Part shown: in pieces, positions 35,106-43,264 of the stretch
Numbering within the stretch: the first letter of the stretch is position 1
Layout of the letters: each line of letters starts with the position of its first letter
Assembly: GCA_038200305.1 (NCBI GenBank)
Contig: JBBPYD010000104.1
Span: 13,848 to 77,847, forward strand
Origin: JANXXV01 sp038200305
Lineage (GTDB): Bacteria; Acidobacteriota; Terriglobia; Bryobacterales; Bryobacteraceae
Reading direction: 5' to 3'
DNA length: 64,000 nt
Notes under the pieces: model-generated
The model's database searches: none
What the model saw: only the letters and a program-made list of their open reading frames with translations
What the model was told of the DNA's origin: nothing
Made by a program: the position numbers and the translations under genes

Positions 35106-35878
35106 AAATACACCTCATCTCCGTTCCCTATCACATGGGGCGGAAAGACGTGGAGGTGGGATTGGGCCCGGCGCGATACCTGGAAAGCGGGCTGGGTTCG
35201 CTGTTGCGGGCGGCTGGACACGCCTTGACGCTGGTTCCACTTGAGCTTGGGGCCTCGGCACAAATCGAACGCGTCCATGCCGCCGTTACCAGTGCAACGG
35301 CGGCGGCCACGGCTTCCGGTGCGTTTCCGTTCATCGTGGCCGGAAACTGCAACTCCTGCCTGGGCGCCCTGCCCGGATTAAAACTGTCCGGACTGGGAAT
35401 CGTATGGTTCGACGCGCACGGAGATTTCCATAATCGGGAGACGAGCATCAGCGGAAATCTGGATGGGATGGCGCTGGGGCTGGCGACAGCACAATTTGTT
35501 CCGGAATCCCGGACGGCGCTGGTGGGAGTACGGGACCTAGATCCAGGGGAGCGCGAGCGTGTCGCTGCGTCCCGGATGCGTGTCATTCCGCCCTCCGGCG
35601 CGTTCAGCGATCTCGATTTGACGAATCTGCCGGCGGCAGAGCGGGTGTATCTACATGTTGACATCGACGTGGTGGATGCGGCCGTGAATCCGGGCGTCAA
35701 CTTCCGGGGGCCGGGTGGGATTTCCTATCGGCAGCTTGAGTCTGCGATACAAGTTGTTGGGGCACGATATCCGCTGGCCGCATTCGCGCTCACCAATTAC
35801 AACCCGAATCGCGATGTCGATAATAAAACCCGCGATATGGGATTGCGGGCCGCTCGCTGGATCGGCGGTATGATGTAG
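35102..35878 (+). CDS. Arginase/agmatinase-fold protein with altered metal site
   Basis: Start chosen at ATG 35102 (MKIHLISVPYHMGRKDVEVG), which overlaps the previous stop; 258 residues. It has the ureohydrolase fold motifs WFDAHGDFH (metal Asp and His) and YLHVDIDVVD (D-x-D). Other usual ligands and substrate residues differ: the GGDHS box is AGNCNS (His to Asn), the SGNLHGM loop is SGNLDGM, and the usual LVEVNP is LTNYNP. The B-site ligands thus remain but the A-site His is lost, so arginase activity is doubtful. It may be a distinct amidinohydrolase or a non-catalytic paralogue. Confidence 0.78.
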   Translation: MKIHLISVPYHMGRKDVEVGLGPARYLESGLGSLLRAAGHALTLVPLELGASAQIERVHAAVTSATAAATASGAFPFIVAGNCNSCLGALPGLKLSGLGIVWFDAHGDFHNRETSISGNLDGMALGLATAQFVPESRTALVGVRDLDPGERERVAASRMRVIPPSGAFSDLDLTNLPAAERVYLHVDIDVVDAAVNPGVNFRGPGGISYRQLESAIQVVGARYPLAAFALTNYNPNRDVDNKTRDMGLRAARWIGGMM

Positions 35879-35902
35879 TTCGCGTTTGCATCTCCCCTAA
35901 AT

Positions 35903-36913
35903 ATGAAAATTACCGCTAAATCGCCGTGCCGGGTTGACCTGGCGGGCGGCACTCTCGACATCTGGCCGCTGTACTTATATCACTCGAATGCTGTCACGGT
36001 GAATTTTGCCGTGGACCGCTATACCTCTTGCACATTGGTGACGCGGAACGACGGGAAGATTGTGCTGCGCTCGGCGGACCAGCGCGGGGAGGAAACGTTC
36101 GAATCCTTCGATGCGTTCCGGGCGGCTTCGAAATACAAGCTGCCACTGCTGGCCTATGTGCTTCGCTTTTTTGAACCGGAAGGCGGCATTGAGCTAAGCA
36201 CCGACTCTGAAGCGCCGTCGGGAGCCGGCATTTCGGGGTCGTCTTCCCTGATCATCACGATCTGTAGCGCGCTGAATAAACTCAAAGGCACCGGCTACAA
36301 CATTGAGAAGGTCCGTGAGATTGCGCAGAACGTGGAAGCGCAGATCATTCGCGTGCCCACGGGGTGTCAGGACTATTATCCGGCGATGTATGGCGGCGTG
36401 AACGCGATTGAGTTGACGGCGGCTGGCATCGTCCGCAAAGCGATTCCGGTGGACCTTGCGGATCTGAATGAGCGCATTGTGCTGGCCTACACGGGAGAAC
36501 CGCGCAATTCGGGAATCAATAACTGGGAAGTGACCAAGGCGCACATCAACGGGGATCGGGCGGTGCAGCGCAACTTCGATAGGATCGCGGCCATTGCGGC
36601 GGGCATGCGCTCGGCTCTGGAGAAGGCGGATTGGACGGAAGCAGCGAGGCTGTTGCGCGAAGAGTGGACCAACAGAAAGAAGAATGCTCCGGGAATCTCG
36701 ACTCCATTGATCGACAGACTGATTGAGACCACGCGCAAAGCGGGCGCGAAGGGCGCGAAAGTGTGCGGGGCGGGCGGAGGTGGCTGCGTATTCTTTCTGG
36801 TGGAACACGGAGCCAAGGACCGCGTCTCACGATTGATAGTGGAAGCGGGTGGGCAGGTTCTGCCGGTGCAAGTTGCGCCGCAGGGAGTGCGGGTCAAGGC
36901 GCTCGCCCAATAA
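35903..36913 (+). CDS. GHMP kinase (heptose-7-phosphate kinase type)
   Basis: A 336-residue GHMP-family sugar kinase. N-terminal SPCRVDLAGGTLDIWPLYLY fits the HddA/FKP branch that phosphorylates sugars at C1. The phosphate loop is EAPSGAGISGSSSL, and motif 3 is KVCGAGGGGCVFFLVE. Likely substrate is D-glycero-D-manno-heptose 7-phosphate or a related sugar for the surface polysaccharide. A second heptose-type kinase of another fold (39372-40382) lies 2.5 kb away. Confidence 0.8.
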   Translation: MKITAKSPCRVDLAGGTLDIWPLYLYHSNAVTVNFAVDRYTSCTLVTRNDGKIVLRSADQRGEETFESFDAFRAASKYKLPLLAYVLRFFEPEGGIELSTDSEAPSGAGISGSSSLIITICSALNKLKGTGYNIEKVREIAQNVEAQIIRVPTGCQDYYPAMYGGVNAIELTAAGIVRKAIPVDLADLNERIVLAYTGEPRNSGINNWEVTKAHINGDRAVQRNFDRIAAIAAGMRSALEKADWTEAARLLREEWTNRKKNAPGISTPLIDRLIETTRKAGAKGAKVCGAGGGGCVFFLVEHGAKDRVSRLIVEAGGQVLPVQVAPQGVRVKALAQ

Positions 36914-36923
36914 GATTCAAGGC

Positions 36924-37787
36924 ATGGAAGTCACACTACCGAGCGACAAACTGGGGCTCGTGCTGAAGGTGGGGCTGTATGTGTTTCTCGCGATCCTGGG
37001 ATTGATGTTCTTCCCGATCGGCTTGAATTATGCCGCCGGCTACCTGATCGGCTCCGCCTTGGGAACATTCGCCGCGGCGGCGGTGGCGAACGCGGTTTCG
37101 CTTCGAATTTTTGAACGCGGCCGTCTCGCCGATATTGGAATGAACTGGCATCCAGGGGCGGCGCGCAATCTGGGGCTTGGGGTGTTGGGAGGAATCGGCG
37201 CTGCAGCGATTGTGCTGGTAGGACCGTTGATTGCCGGGATCGCGCAGTTGGAGAAGGCTCCGGACCAGCCCGCCAATTTCGGAAGCTTCGTTTTCGTCAC
37301 GTTGATTCTGCTGTTCGGCGCGGTGGGAGAAGAGATGTTGTTCCGCGGTTATGGCTTTCAGGTGCTGTTGGGTGGGCTGGGCCGCTTTGCGACGATTCTT
37401 CCAGTAAGCGTGCTATTTGGTTTGGCGCACCTGAGCAACAAAAATGTATCGGTGCTGGGCATTGTGAATACGATGGGCTTCGCCGTGGTGCTGGGATATG
37501 CGTTCCTTCGCAGCGGCGATTTATGGCTGCCGATTGGAATTCATTTTGGCTGGAATTGGACCCTGCCGCTGTTTGGCGAGAACTTGAGCGGGTTTACAAT
37601 GGGGATGACAGGAGTCACGATGCACTGGAACGTGGCGGACATCTGGAGCGGGGGAAGTTACGGTCCGGAGGCTAGTCTGCTGACGTGCGGAGTGGTGATC
37701 GCGCTGCTGGTTTATCTAGTGAAGGCCCCGGTACAAAGCCAGGAGCCGTTCCTGGTTCCGGCTTCGGCGGAGGACGTTCTTCCATGA
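36924..37787 (+). CDS. CPBP-family intramembrane protease
   Basis: Start at ATG 36924, just after the GHMP kinase; 287 residues with about eight hydrophobic segments. The three motifs of CPBP (Abi) glutamic proteases are present: GEEMLFRGYGFQ, FGLAHLSN and HFGWNW. These proteins cleave membrane substrates or modify bacteriocins/prenyl proteins. The TGA overlaps the next ATG (ATGA at 37784-37787), indicating coupling to the secreted protein downstream. Confidence 0.88.
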   Translation: MEVTLPSDKLGLVLKVGLYVFLAILGLMFFPIGLNYAAGYLIGSALGTFAAAAVANAVSLRIFERGRLADIGMNWHPGAARNLGLGVLGGIGAAAIVLVGPLIAGIAQLEKAPDQPANFGSFVFVTLILLFGAVGEEMLFRGYGFQVLLGGLGRFATILPVSVLFGLAHLSNKNVSVLGIVNTMGFAVVLGYAFLRSGDLWLPIGIHFGWNWTLPLFGENLSGFTMGMTGVTMHWNVADIWSGGSYGPEASLLTCGVVIALLVYLVKAPVQSQEPFLVPASAEDVLP

Positions 37788-38572
37788 AACTTCCGGCTTT
37801 TCTGGTGATCCCTCTGCTTGCAGGGCCGCTTATGGCCGACTCGGCTACCAAGCTGACCTTCGATCAGCGCGTGGAGATTGTACGCGGGTTGATGGCGGAG
37901 TATGCGACGGTGAAGACCTTTCTTCCACGCTCTAAGAAGCCCTTGCTGTTTGAGAGCACGGGAACTTACGACAAGAAGAAGTGGGATGAAATCGGGAAAG
38001 AGCTTGGGCCGGCGGCGCGCGTTGGCGATCTGGTGCAGATCACGAAAGTGACGCTGGAAGACGAGAAGATTCTGCTGGAAATCAATGGCGGCATGAAGGG
38101 CAAGAAGAAGTGGTACGAGAACGTGGAAGTGGGCATGGGGAACCGCACAACACCGATTGGACAACAGAACACGAATGCACCGGGCGGCACTTACGTATCA
38201 CTGGAGTTTGGGAAGCCGGTTCCACCGATGCAGGCGGTCGATATCAAGAAGATGCTGGCACCGATTCTCGATTTCGATAAGCACAGTGCGTCTGAACAGG
38301 CAATGGTCTCCCTGCCGCCGGAGGTGCAAAAGGCCGTGAAGGAGAATCGTGCCATTGAGGGCATGGATCACGATCAGGTTTTGATGGCGTTGGGAAAACC
38401 TCGAACGAAATCGCGCGAGACGAAAGACGGGGATGAACTGGAGGACTGGATTTACGGGAATGCTCCAGGGAAGATCGTTTTCGTCACTTTTAATGGGAAT
38501 AAGGTCGTGAAGGTGAAAGAGACGTACGCCGGGCTTGGTGGGCAGGTATCGGCACCGCTGCCGGTGCAGTAG
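37784..38572 (+). CDS. Secreted protein with BamE/SmpA-like C-terminal region
   Basis: A 262-residue protein with signal peptide (MKLPAFLVIPLLAGPLMADS). The middle part has long charged strands and a run of Lys (KGKKKWYE). Residues about 200-250 (IEGMDHDQVLMALGKPRTKS then ELEDWIYGN) match the SmpA/OmlA/BamE pattern (G-M-x-x-x-Q-V-x-x-x-L-G-x-P ... W-x-Y). It probably sits in the periplasm or at the outer membrane. It is translationally coupled to the CPBP protease. Specific role unknown. Confidence 0.65.
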   Translation: MKLPAFLVIPLLAGPLMADSATKLTFDQRVEIVRGLMAEYATVKTFLPRSKKPLLFESTGTYDKKKWDEIGKELGPAARVGDLVQITKVTLEDEKILLEINGGMKGKKKWYENVEVGMGNRTTPIGQQNTNAPGGTYVSLEFGKPVPPMQAVDIKKMLAPILDFDKHSASEQAMVSLPPEVQKAVKENRAIEGMDHDQVLMALGKPRTKSRETKDGDELEDWIYGNAPGKIVFVTFNGNKVVKVKETYAGLGGQVSAPLPVQ

Positions 38573-38612
38573 CAACGTCCCGGGAAAAGCGAATTTTCTT
38601 TAAAGCGCCGCT

Positions 38613-38876
38613 TCACTCGTCCTTGTAGCTTTTGACGTCGTTCATCGTGAGGCCGCATTCCGCCACGACTTGCTCGAAGGGAATACCTTCGGGATTCCTC
38701 TCGAACCACTCACCGGATTCGGCGACCGCCTGACGGTCTCCCCCGGTCAACGGGTCCTCACCGGAATTCATGGGATCGGTCAAGACTTCCAGCAGATGAA
38801 CGACAGCCGAGAGCTGGCCAGTATCGAGTTTGTCGAGCAACTGGTGGGCGTGCTGCTTATCAATGGCGAGATCCAT
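38613..38876 (-). CDS. Small antitoxin-like hypothetical protein
   Basis: An 87-residue protein: DKQHAHQLLDKLDTGQLSAV, then DPLTGGDRQAVAESGEWFER and NPEGIPFEQVVAECGLT. The layout is common in uncharacterised small proteins often found beside RelE/ParE-type toxins, but no toxin partner is adjacent here. It stands alone, antisense to its neighbours. Confidence 0.6.
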   Translation of the reverse strand: MDLAIDKQHAHQLLDKLDTGQLSAVVHLLEVLTDPMNSGEDPLTGGDRQAVAESGEWFERNPEGIPFEQVVAECGLTMNDVKSYKDE

Positions 38877-38974
38877 GAGTGCGGCATCCTCCCGATTCTA
38901 TTATCCCGCTCTTCTGTCGCGGCGCAGTGATGGCGACCAAAAGATTAATCAGCCCTTTACTCTATTTTATGGGC

Positions 38975-39121
38975 ATGGAGTTAATTTTTGAAGTTCGCGA
39001 CGCGGACGAAGGTGGCTATAGCGCCCATGCTCTGGGCCACCTCGAAGACAGCCCCGGTGCGTCCCCGCTTGGTTCAACTACACTACGTAAGAGACGAACT
39101 GATCCCGGTCGAAGCCGCATG
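38975..39121 (+). pseudogene. hicB: HicB-type antitoxin, internally deleted and frameshifted
   Basis: From ATG 38975 the frame gives MELIFEVRDADEGGYSAHAL, the start of a HicB partial RNase H fold. The usual C-terminal end is also present but in another frame: RPRLVQLHYVRDELIPVEAA followed by TGA 39120-39122. The central stretch of about 20 residues is missing. The stop overlaps the ATG of hicA by one of the usual ATGA junctions. Without the centre the antitoxin is unlikely to fold. Confidence 0.65.
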
Positions 39122-39325
39122 AAGTCGCCGCGAGGCGTATCCGCTGATCGTCTGATCCGCTCACTGGAGGGGTCTTGGCTACAGCGTGATCCGTCAAAAA
39201 TGGAAAGCCATGTCAGACTCTGGCATGACGGTCCTCCGGCCCATACGATCACGGTCCCGCTGCACAACCCGCTGAAGACCGGTACGCTTCACGGTATCTT
39301 CTCCGAGATTACGCGCAGTGCTTGA
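39119..39325 (+). CDS. hicA: HicA-type mRNA interferase toxin
   Basis: A 68-residue protein beginning MKSPRGVSADRLIRSLEGSW. The double-stranded-RNA-binding-like fold is indicated by SHVRLWHDGPPAHTITVPLH and NPLKTGTLHGIFSEI; the His in SHVRL is the expected catalytic residue. The conserved Gly-Ser before that His is replaced by Glu-Ser, and the usual C-terminal helix after ITRSA is missing, so activity may be reduced or lost. Its antitoxin gene upstream is broken. Confidence 0.72.
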   Translation: MKSPRGVSADRLIRSLEGSWLQRDPSKMESHVRLWHDGPPAHTITVPLHNPLKTGTLHGIFSEITRSA

Positions 39326-39371
39326 ATGAACCGAACCGGCAACCAGTGCCGTTACGAGAACGGCGCTGTCA

Positions 39372-40382
39372 TCATATCCCCGGTTCAGCTTCAAAACTCG
39401 CGATCAATTCCTGCTTATTGGCCGTCGCGGTTCCCACCTTGGCAATCACGATGCCGCTGGCGTGATTGGCGATCTGGGCGGCTTGCACCGGATCGGCGCC
39501 GGCACTCAGGGCGAGTGTTAGAAACGCCATCGCGGTATCTCCCGCGCCGCAAACATCGAAGATTTCGCGCGCCCGGGTAGGCGTGTGATAAGGCGGCTGA
39601 TCGCGGCGCAACAGCAGTGTGCCCTGCTCGCTTAACGTGATCATCAACAACCTGGTGTCCCAATTTTCGAGCAACACATTTGCCGCATCGAGCAGGCGGA
39701 TGTCGTTCTCTACCGGGTCAACGGGACTGCTGATAGGGTGTCCCGCCGCCCGGAAGGCTTCTTCGCGATTGGGCTTGATCGCGGTGACGTTCTTCCATTG
39801 CAGAGGATTTGACGGATGGGGATCGGCGGTAACGATTGCGTTGGTTTTGCCAGCGAGCAATGCAACGTGATCGGCGATCTCCTGAGTGAGATAACCCTTC
39901 GCGTAATCGCAGAGGATCACGGCATCCACACCGGGGACCAGCCGGTTCAGCAGTTCCTTCGCGGCGGCGGCGTGGGCGGGGCCGGCCTGCTCAGATCCTT
40001 CGCGATCAACGCGGACGACTTGTTGGTTTCGGGCGATGATGCGGGTTTTTACAGTGGTCTGGCGGGTGGGGGACAGTTGCACGCCCTCAACCCCAATTCC
40101 GGTGGACTTCAGCAGATCGATAAGCCGTTCTCCATACTGATCCTGGCCAACGAGACCCATCATTTTCACGCCGGCTCCAATCTCCCGCAGATTACGCGCG
40201 ACGTTGGCGGCGCCGCCTGGGAAGTAAGATTCCGAAGTAACCTGAACGACGGGAACCGGGGCTTCAGGCGAGATACGGCTGACTTTACCCCAAAGGAACT
40301 CATCGAGCATGATGTCGCCGATGACAAGAACTTTCTGCTTGCAGAAGCGGCCAATAATTTCGAGAATGTCCGGCCGATTCAT
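39372..40382 (-). CDS. hldA: D-beta-D-heptose 7-phosphate kinase (RfaE1/HldA type)
   Basis: Start placed at ATG 40380-40382 (MNRPDILEIIGRFCKQKVLV), giving 336 residues; a longer frame upstream has poor composition. It is a PfkB-fold kinase: VIGDIMLDEFLWGKVSRISPEAPVP, SYFPGGAANVARNL and the C-terminal FDVCGAGDTAMAFL with the catalytic Asp in GAGD. The ISPEAPVPV motif is typical of RfaE1. It phosphorylates heptose 7-phosphate at C1 for ADP-heptose synthesis. The nucleotidyltransferase domain of bifunctional HldE is absent. Confidence 0.88.
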   Translation of the reverse strand: MNRPDILEIIGRFCKQKVLVIGDIMLDEFLWGKVSRISPEAPVPVVQVTSESYFPGGAANVARNLREIGAGVKMMGLVGQDQYGERLIDLLKSTGIGVEGVQLSPTRQTTVKTRIIARNQQVVRVDREGSEQAGPAHAAAAKELLNRLVPGVDAVILCDYAKGYLTQEIADHVALLAGKTNAIVTADPHPSNPLQWKNVTAIKPNREEAFRAAGHPISSPVDPVENDIRLLDAANVLLENWDTRLLMITLSEQGTLLLRRDQPPYHTPTRAREIFDVCGAGDTAMAFLTLALSAGADPVQAAQIANHASGIVIAKVGTATANKQELIASFEAEPGI

Positions 40383-40424
40383 TCCGGGAAATCGATTTGA
40401 TATGCTTCGGCGGAGATCAATTGA

Positions 40425-42179
40425 ATGACTCTTTTTGATATGTCGAGCACAAGAATACAGTCTACTACGGTGCGGCACGCGGTCCTGGGTGCGTTTATTG
40501 GGTTCTGCTGCACGAGTTACGGCGCGGATGCGGATCTAATTCTGCATAACGGAAAGATCGTCACGGTGGATGCGCGCTTCTCCATCGCGCAGGCCGTGGC
40601 GGCGAAAAATGGAAAGATCGTCGCCGTGGGAGACAGCCGGACGATCCTGGTGGCGGAACGCGGGCCACATACGAAGGTCATCGATCTCGCAGGAAAGATG
40701 GTGCTGCCGGGGTTGATTGACAGCCACGTGCATCCACTGGGCGCCGGCCTCAGCGAGCTTCGCTCTCCGCTACCGGTTCTGGATTCGTATGCCGCGGTGC
40801 AACGCTACATCGTGGACCGGGCGAAGACAACGCCGAAGGGGCAGTGGATCGTGGTGCCGCGCACGTTCCCGACAAGGCTTGCGGAGATGCGCATGCCCAC
40901 GCGCGACGTCCTGGATGTTGCGAAAGAGCATCCGGTGATGTTTGACGCAAGTTATGTAGTGGTAGCGAATTCGTTGGGGCTAAAGGTTTCCGGGATCACG
41001 CGCGATACCCCGAATCCGCCGGGCGGCGAGATTGTGAAGGATGCCCGTGGCGAGCCGAACGGCATTTTGCGGAACGCGCAGGCGCTTTTAAAGGGCGTTG
41101 AGAGTACGGAGCAGTTTACTGAGGCAGAGAAGCTGGATGCATTGCAGGGCCAACTCAAGCGTTATACGCAGGCTGGGCTAACGTCTGTGATCGATCGGGC
41201 GCTGACACCGGAGGAGATTGCGCTGTACGGGAAGCTGAAGGCGCAGGGACGGCTTCCTATCCGCGTGGTGATGACGTGGCGGATGCCGACTGCTGGGACG
41301 GCGGACGAACTGGTGGCGAAGATTCGCGCGGCCCCCTATCGCACAGACACCGGAGACGATTGGCTGCGGTTCGGCATCTTCAAAGTGACGTTGGATGGCG
41401 GGATGACCATCGGCACCGCGTATCAGCGCGGGCCATATGGAGCGTTCGGAAAGCAGCTTTACGGAATGACAGATCCGGACGATCGCGGGCAGTTGTTCGT
41501 TCCACCGGACAAGCTGCTGGCCATTATGCGCGCAGCCAGGGACAAGGGCTGGACGTTGACGGCCCACTCGCAAGGCGGGGGCGCCGTGGATGCGTTGCTG
41601 AATACATTTGAGGCTTTGGACCGGGAACGTCCGCTTGCTCCGTCGCGCTCGCATTTGATGCATGCCAGCTTTCAGACGCCGGAAGCCATTGCGAAGGCAA
41701 AGCGGTTGGGCGTGCTGGCGGATGTGCAGCCGGCTTGGCTGTATCTGGATGGAGAGGCGCTGGAAAAAGTTTTTGATACCCGGCTAAACCCAGACGGGAT
41801 GAAGTACTTCTTCCCGCTGCGGTCTTATGTGGATGCGGGTGTCGTCTTTGCCGGCGGCAGCGACCACATGATTGGCCATGATAAGAACCACGCGGTGAAT
41901 CCCTACAACCCGTTTATGGGAATGTGGACGGAAGTCACGCGGCTGAAGCGGGATGGAAAGGTGCTACATCCGGAGCAGAAGATCACGCGGCAGGATGCGC
42001 TGCGGAGCTACACCATCTGGGGAGCGTATTTGCAGTCCGGGGAGAAGCTGAAAGGCTCGATTGAGATGGGTAAGCTGGCCGATTTCGTGGTGATTGATCG
42101 CGATTTCCTGGCGTGCCCGGAGGCGCAGATCAAAGACATCGAGCCCGTGACCGTCGTTCTAGGCGGAAAGGTACTGTAA
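40425..42179 (+). CDS. Exported amidohydrolase (YtcJ-like)
   Basis: A 584-residue protein; the start may be ATG 40425 or 40440. A hydrophobic leader (HAVLGAFIGFCCTSYGA) precedes the amidohydrolase composite domain DLILHNGKIVTVDARFS. LPGLIDSHVHPLGAG gives the first metal-binding His-x-His, and LTAHSQGGGAVDALL another His. GGSDHMIGHD and MGKLADFVVIDRDFL complete the YtcJ-type pattern. Substrate unknown; relatives hydrolyse N-formyl or cyclic amides. Confidence 0.87.
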   Translation: MTLFDMSSTRIQSTTVRHAVLGAFIGFCCTSYGADADLILHNGKIVTVDARFSIAQAVAAKNGKIVAVGDSRTILVAERGPHTKVIDLAGKMVLPGLIDSHVHPLGAGLSELRSPLPVLDSYAAVQRYIVDRAKTTPKGQWIVVPRTFPTRLAEMRMPTRDVLDVAKEHPVMFDASYVVVANSLGLKVSGITRDTPNPPGGEIVKDARGEPNGILRNAQALLKGVESTEQFTEAEKLDALQGQLKRYTQAGLTSVIDRALTPEEIALYGKLKAQGRLPIRVVMTWRMPTAGTADELVAKIRAAPYRTDTGDDWLRFGIFKVTLDGGMTIGTAYQRGPYGAFGKQLYGMTDPDDRGQLFVPPDKLLAIMRAARDKGWTLTAHSQGGGAVDALLNTFEALDRERPLAPSRSHLMHASFQTPEAIAKAKRLGVLADVQPAWLYLDGEALEKVFDTRLNPDGMKYFFPLRSYVDAGVVFAGGSDHMIGHDKNHAVNPYNPFMGMWTEVTRLKRDGKVLHPEQKITRQDALRSYTIWGAYLQSGEKLKGSIEMGKLADFVVIDRDFLACPEAQIKDIEPVTVVLGGKVL

Positions 42180-42204
42180 GATTGTTATAGAACCCCAAAC
42201 AATC
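42180..42204 (+). other. Inverted repeat in the gap leader
   Basis: Seven-base perfect inverted repeat gattgtt (42180-42186) and aacaatc (42198-42204) around an 11-base loop, between the amidohydrolase stop and the gap ribosome site. No T-run follows, so it is not a classic terminator; it may be a leader hairpin or chance. Confidence 0.3.
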
Positions 42205-42226
42205 CTATAAGGAGAAATTTTAGTAA

Positions 42227-43264
42227 ATGGCAATAAAAGTGGGCATCAACGGCTTCGGCCGCATTGGCCGGAATGTCGTTCGTGCAGCTCTGCACAATCC
42301 GGAAGTCGAAATTGTGGCAGCCAACGATCTGACCGACACCAAGACGTTGGCGCACCTATTGAAGTACGACTCTACGCTGGGCCAATTGAAGGAAGAAGTA
42401 AAGATTGACGGCGATTCCGTGGTGGTTGGCGGCAAGAAAATTAAAATCTTCGCCATCAAGGATCCTGCTGAGATCGACTGGAGTTCGCTCGGTGTACAGA
42501 TCGTGGTGGAATCGACGGGCCGTTTCACGAACGCGAAGGATGCGGCGAAGCACCTGCGCGGCACTGTGAAGAAGGTCATCATTTCCGCGCCTGCAACGGA
42601 AGAAGATATCACGCTGGTGCTGGGCGTCAACGACGACAAGTACGATCCGGCAAAGCACAACATCGTTTCAAACGCATCTTGCACAACCAATTGCCTGGCG
42701 CCAGTGGTGAAGGTGTTGCATGAGAAGTTCGTCATCCAGAAGGGCTCGATGACGACCATTCACAGCTATACCAATGATCAACCGGTGCTGGATTTTCCGC
42801 ACAAGGATCTGCGCCGTGCGCGCGCCGCCGCGGTGAACATGATTCCGACTTCGACGGGTGCCGCAAAGGCGATCGGCCTGGTGATGCCGGCCCTGAAGGG
42901 CAAGCTGGACGGCTACTCCATGCGCGTGCCCACGCCGGACGTTTCGGTGGTGGACCTTGTGGCTGTTACCGAAAAGACGACCACGACTGACGAAGTGAAT
43001 GCTGTGCTAAAGGCTGCCGCGGAAGGCGAACTGAAGGGAATTCTGGCTTATACTGCCGACCCAGTGGTTTCGTCCGATATGCTGCACAATTCGAACAGCT
43101 CCATTGTGGACTCGCTGCTGACCAAGGTGCTGGATGGCAATCTCGTGAAGGTGGTTGCGTGGTACGACAACGAGTGGGGCTACTCCTGCCGCGTGGTCGA
43201 TCTAGTGGGTTTTCTGGCGAAGAAGGGCCTTGTAGCCGTCGAGCCGAGCCTAGTGTCAGCTTAG
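42227..43264 (+). CDS. gap: Glyceraldehyde-3-phosphate dehydrogenase, type I
   Basis: A 345-residue cytosolic enzyme of glycolysis/gluconeogenesis. It has the NAD-binding VGINGFGRIGRNVVRA, the catalytic SNASCTTNCLAP (Cys152) and the C-terminal WYDNEWGYSCRVVDLV. An AAGGAG site sits at 42209-42214, 12 bases before the ATG. No pgk or tpi gene follows, so gap stands alone. Its end overlaps the end of the convergent isocitrate dehydrogenase gene by 9 bp. Confidence 0.97.
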   Translation: MAIKVGINGFGRIGRNVVRAALHNPEVEIVAANDLTDTKTLAHLLKYDSTLGQLKEEVKIDGDSVVVGGKKIKIFAIKDPAEIDWSSLGVQIVVESTGRFTNAKDAAKHLRGTVKKVIISAPATEEDITLVLGVNDDKYDPAKHNIVSNASCTTNCLAPVVKVLHEKFVIQKGSMTTIHSYTNDQPVLDFPHKDLRRARAAAVNMIPTSTGAAKAIGLVMPALKGKLDGYSMRVPTPDVSVVDLVAVTEKTTTTDEVNAVLKAAAEGELKGILAYTADPVVSSDMLHNSNSSIVDSLLTKVLDGNLVKVVAWYDNEWGYSCRVVDLVGFLAKKGLVAVEPSLVSA

